In this document: positions 3,272-5,416 of the stretch, piece by piece
Layout of the letters: every line of letters starts with the position of its first letter
How positions within the stretch are numbered: position 1 is the stretch's first letter
Origin: Lachnospiraceae bacterium
GTDB taxonomy: Bacteria; Bacillota; Clostridia; Lachnospirales; Lachnospiraceae
NCBI GenBank assembly: GCA_003520105.1
Contig: DOVL01000071.1
Coordinates: forward strand, 1-5,416
Length of the DNA: 5,416 nucleotides
Reading direction: 5' to 3'
Notes under the pieces: model-generated
The model's database searches: none
Told to the model about the DNA's origin: nothing
The model's input: the letters and a program-made list of their open reading frames with translations, nothing else
Translations under genes and position numbers: made by a program

Positions 3272-5416
3272 ATGGACGAAAACAAAGAAACTATCGAACT
3301 GAATAACGAAGAGGAAACAACTGAAGAAACCCTAGAAAAAGCCGAGGAGGTAACTACTGAAGAATCAGAAGACAAAACTGCTGACAAACCGGCCGAAGAA
3401 AAAGAGGCCGAAGAAAAAGAAACCGATGAAACGAAAGCAGAAGAAAAGAAGACCAAAGAGCCAAAAGAGAAGAAAGCAAAGAAAGAAAAAACAGACAAGA
3501 AATCTCTCGTGGAAAGGTTTGGTAAGAGAAACCTCTGCATAGCAGGCGTGGCTGCGGCAGTAATTGTTCTCGCGGTACTTATTATTGTGTTTGCGAAGGG
3601 TGGCAGCAAGAAGAAGGCTGATCCTGAAGATACGACTTATTATACCTTCTCTGATGTTCAGAAGGATGTTGCATATCTTGCAAATGACCAGGAGCAGCAG
3701 GACAAGCTGAACCGTCTTATTGATCCGATGAAGAAGAGTAATCCGATTGATTTGAATTATGTCGACCAGATTGCGAAGATCATCGGAGTTGATAAGAGCG
3801 AGTACAAGAGTCTCGTCAAGGGTTATTCGAAGGATGACAAGATTCCTCAGAGTGTATTTGATGAGTTTTATGATACGATTATTGCTTCCGGCAAGGTTGA
3901 GGGCATAACGACGACGGATGTTTTCCTTCACAGCATGAGTGGTACAGAGAACGGAATCACAATGCTTTCGGACGGCTATAATTACTATGATGCTGATAAT
4001 ATCAAGATTGACAGCGATAGCAGAGACAAGATCTATTCGTTCTATGAGAAGAACGGAACGATATTCAGAACAGCCGGTCTGTCCGACGCAGAGCACACAG
4101 TTACAAACGTACTTCTGACAGGCTTTGACAAGGATGCGGGTACTGCTTCCTTCCTTCTGAACAACGAGATCGTGACTATGGCTTGTCCGGAATCAAATAA
4201 TATAAAAGAACTCGTGGTTAACATAACATTTACTAATGACGGTATCAAGTCCATCGCTCCTTCGGGAGAGGAGATAAATGGCCGAATTACAGCTGTAAAT
4301 GAGGCAAATCTCAAGATTCACGATGTTGGATTCTATTACTACGATGATGGTTTCAAGGTTTACGACAATTCTGGCGATGAGCCGAAGGAAGTGTATTCAT
4401 CACAGTTCCTCGTAGGCTACAAGAATCTGAAGATTTATGTTGAGAAGCGCAGGGTCAAGGCGGTTGTTATTACTGATTCCGAGCTTGATTCCGAGGAAAT
4501 ACGAGTACTCATCAACGATACGAACTACAACGGCTATCAGCTGAAAGATGTTACCTTCAGCTGCAGCAGCGATTATACGATAACCTTTAGCGACGGCAAA
4601 TCAGAGCAGAAGGATTCGGATAGCAAGGTTATGTTCACACCTGCATCATTCGGAATGCATGAGTCGGTTACACTGTCCTGCAATGATCCTAATGGACGCT
4701 TTACAATTGACAGTATTGAGAGGAATGGCATAAATCCTACTTACCGCGGCACCTTCGAGGTTGTCATGATGGGAGATTTTCTCTATGTCGTAAATAAGCT
4801 TCCAATCGAGGAATACCTCTATGCGGTAGTTTCAAGCGAACTTCCTGACAGCTATGATGATGAGACCTTCAAGGCTTTCGCCATCGTTGCCAGAGGATAT
4901 GCCTGCAAGATGATGGAGAGCAATCAGTTCTCATCTTACGGCGCAGATATTGATGACAGTAATTCGAACCTTCTCTATAATTACTATCCTGAGAACGAGC
5001 GAAGCATGATGATAGTTAACGAGACCTATGGTATGGTTCCGGCATATGAAGACAGCATTATCATGCCTTACCATTTCCTGACCTCGTGCGGTATCACCTG
5101 TACAAATACAGATGTTTACAATGAAGATGCTCAGCCATATTATGGCTCGAACTATGAAACGGTTGAGAAGCAGAATACACTTCTTTCTTCCGAGCCTTCG
5201 TTCAAGTATTTTATCGATAACGGTAACGACTATGATATACTTGAGGTTGACGAGCCGTATTACAGATGGTCGATCCACTATACGGATAAAGAGATGACAG
5301 ACGCTGTGAACTCTGTTATTGATGACCGTATCAAAAATACAGTCGACACAGTTCTTGTTATGGAGAAACCTGCAGAAGACGACAAGTCTGACGATAAGAA
5401 GGATGACAAGACCGAC
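3272..5416 (+). CDS. SpoIID/LytB-domain membrane protein (5' part; 3' end outside window)
   Basis: 715 codons are open to the right edge. Residues 1-86 are a Glu/Lys/Thr-rich cytoplasmic tail, about 87-108 one transmembrane helix (NLCIAGVAAAVIVLAVLIIVFA), and 110-409 an ectodomain I do not recognise. From about 410 (EIRVLIND) it matches SpoIID/LytB: YRGTFEV, LPIEEYLYAVVSSELP with the expected catalytic Glu at 523, and FKAFAIVARGYA. Known role of the family: SpoIID is a lytic transglycosylase acting on amidase-processed (denuded) peptidoglycan during engulfment, while other members modify the wall in vegetative cells. A wall role is supported; sporulation is not. Odd points are a His601/Cys606/Cys610 cluster in the usual S-G-G-x-T region and an Asp/Lys-rich stretch (697-715) before the expected C-terminal GHGVG-like motif. 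ATG-3272 has no visible Shine-Dalgarno; GTG-3257 is an in-frame alternative. Confidence 0.85.
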   Translation, partial: MDENKETIELNNEEETTEETLEKAEEVTTEESEDKTADKPAEEKEAEEKETDETKAEEKKTKEPKEKKAKKEKTDKKSLVERFGKRNLCIAGVAAAVIVLAVLIIVFAKGGSKKKADPEDTTYYTFSDVQKDVAYLANDQEQQDKLNRLIDPMKKSNPIDLNYVDQIAKIIGVDKSEYKSLVKGYSKDDKIPQSVFDEFYDTIIASGKVEGITTTDVFLHSMSGTENGITMLSDGYNYYDADNIKIDSDSRDKIYSFYEKNGTIFRTAGLSDAEHTVTNVLLTGFDKDAGTASFLLNNEIVTMACPESNNIKELVVNITFTNDGIKSIAPSGEEINGRITAVNEANLKIHDVGFYYYDDGFKVYDNSGDEPKEVYSSQFLVGYKNLKIYVEKRRVKAVVITDSELDSEEIRVLINDTNYNGYQLKDVTFSCSSDYTITFSDGKSEQKDSDSKVMFTPASFGMHESVTLSCNDPNGRFTIDSIERNGINPTYRGTFEVVMMGDFLYVVNKLPIEEYLYAVVSSELPDSYDDETFKAFAIVARGYACKMMESNQFSSYGADIDDSNSNLLYNYYPENERSMMIVNETYGMVPAYEDSIIMPYHFLTSCGITCTNTDVYNEDAQPYYGSNYETVEKQNTLLSSEPSFKYFIDNGNDYDILEVDEPYYRWSIHYTDKEMTDAVNSVIDDRIKNTVDTVLVMEKPAEDDKSDDKKDDKTD

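Noticed and set aside
3181..4314. Minus-strand reading frames opposite the SpoIID-like gene and the 6S region (3181-3609, 3365-4096, 4042-4314)
   Set aside because: They are shadows of the Glu/Lys-rich tail, giving Phe/Ser-rich products. The + strand shows a coherent domain protein over the same bases.
4931..5297. Reading frames 4931-5278 (-) and 5112-5297 (+) inside the SpoIID domain
   Set aside because: Both lie within well-recognised SpoIID coding sequence in another frame and have no family resemblance or ribosome binding site.
1..5416. CRISPR array, tRNA or rRNA genes
   Set aside because: No regularly spaced repeats of CRISPR type, no cloverleaf with a conserved TTC arm, and no rRNA-like segments were seen.

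Overview
The window looks like chromosome from a Gram-positive Clostridia-type bacterium, most likely Lachnospiraceae-like (rumen or gut). The grounds are a cell-wall-anchored SpaA/Cna-B adhesin with a TGD-type sorting signal, strong AAG (Lys) and ACA (Thr) codon preference in the two large genes, a SpoIID/LytB-domain membrane protein, and near-consensus sigma-A-type promoters. This placement rests on sequence style, not on a database match. All recognisable genes are on the + strand.

Layout. (1) 1-1934: 3' part of a large surface adhesin gene, open at the left edge. It carries isopeptide-type beta-sandwich repeats, a Thr/Glu linker and a C-terminal sorting signal, and is followed by a strong UUCG-loop terminator (2005-2037). 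(2) 2041-2295: AT-rich control region with three TTCAC(A/C) boxes exactly 11 bp apart, a near-consensus promoter (2120-2148), a second promoter (2245-2273), and a perfect 20-bp palindrome over the second -10 that probably acts as the operator of the next operon. (3) 2296-2926: a toxin-first type II toxin-antitoxin operon, made of a Gp49-like/HigB-type RelE-superfamily toxin and an XRE-family HTH antitoxin that overlap by 8 bp. Its base and codon use are more AT-rich than the flanking genes, which suggests an acquired module. (4) About 2976-3256: a promoter with a perfect TATAAT -10, a structured ~180-nt RNA that I read as 6S RNA (SsrS), and a GAGA-loop hairpin terminator. (5) 3272 to the right edge: 5' part of a single-pass membrane protein with a charged cytoplasmic tail, a long ectodomain and a SpoIID/LytB domain. 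It starts 17 nt after the 6S terminator hairpin and has no visible Shine-Dalgarno sequence.

How the parts relate. The adhesin and the SpoIID-like protein are both envelope proteins, but the terminator and the TA module separate them and nothing suggests co-transcription. The TA pair is self-contained and probably autoregulated at the palindrome. The 6S promoter is the nearest strong promoter to the SpoIID-like gene, so read-through of the weak-tailed 6S terminator is a plausible way for that gene to be expressed.

I see no clear new multi-gene system. The most interesting items are the control region before the TA operon (11-bp-phased boxes plus a degenerate second copy of the operator) and the 6S RNA/SpoIID junction.
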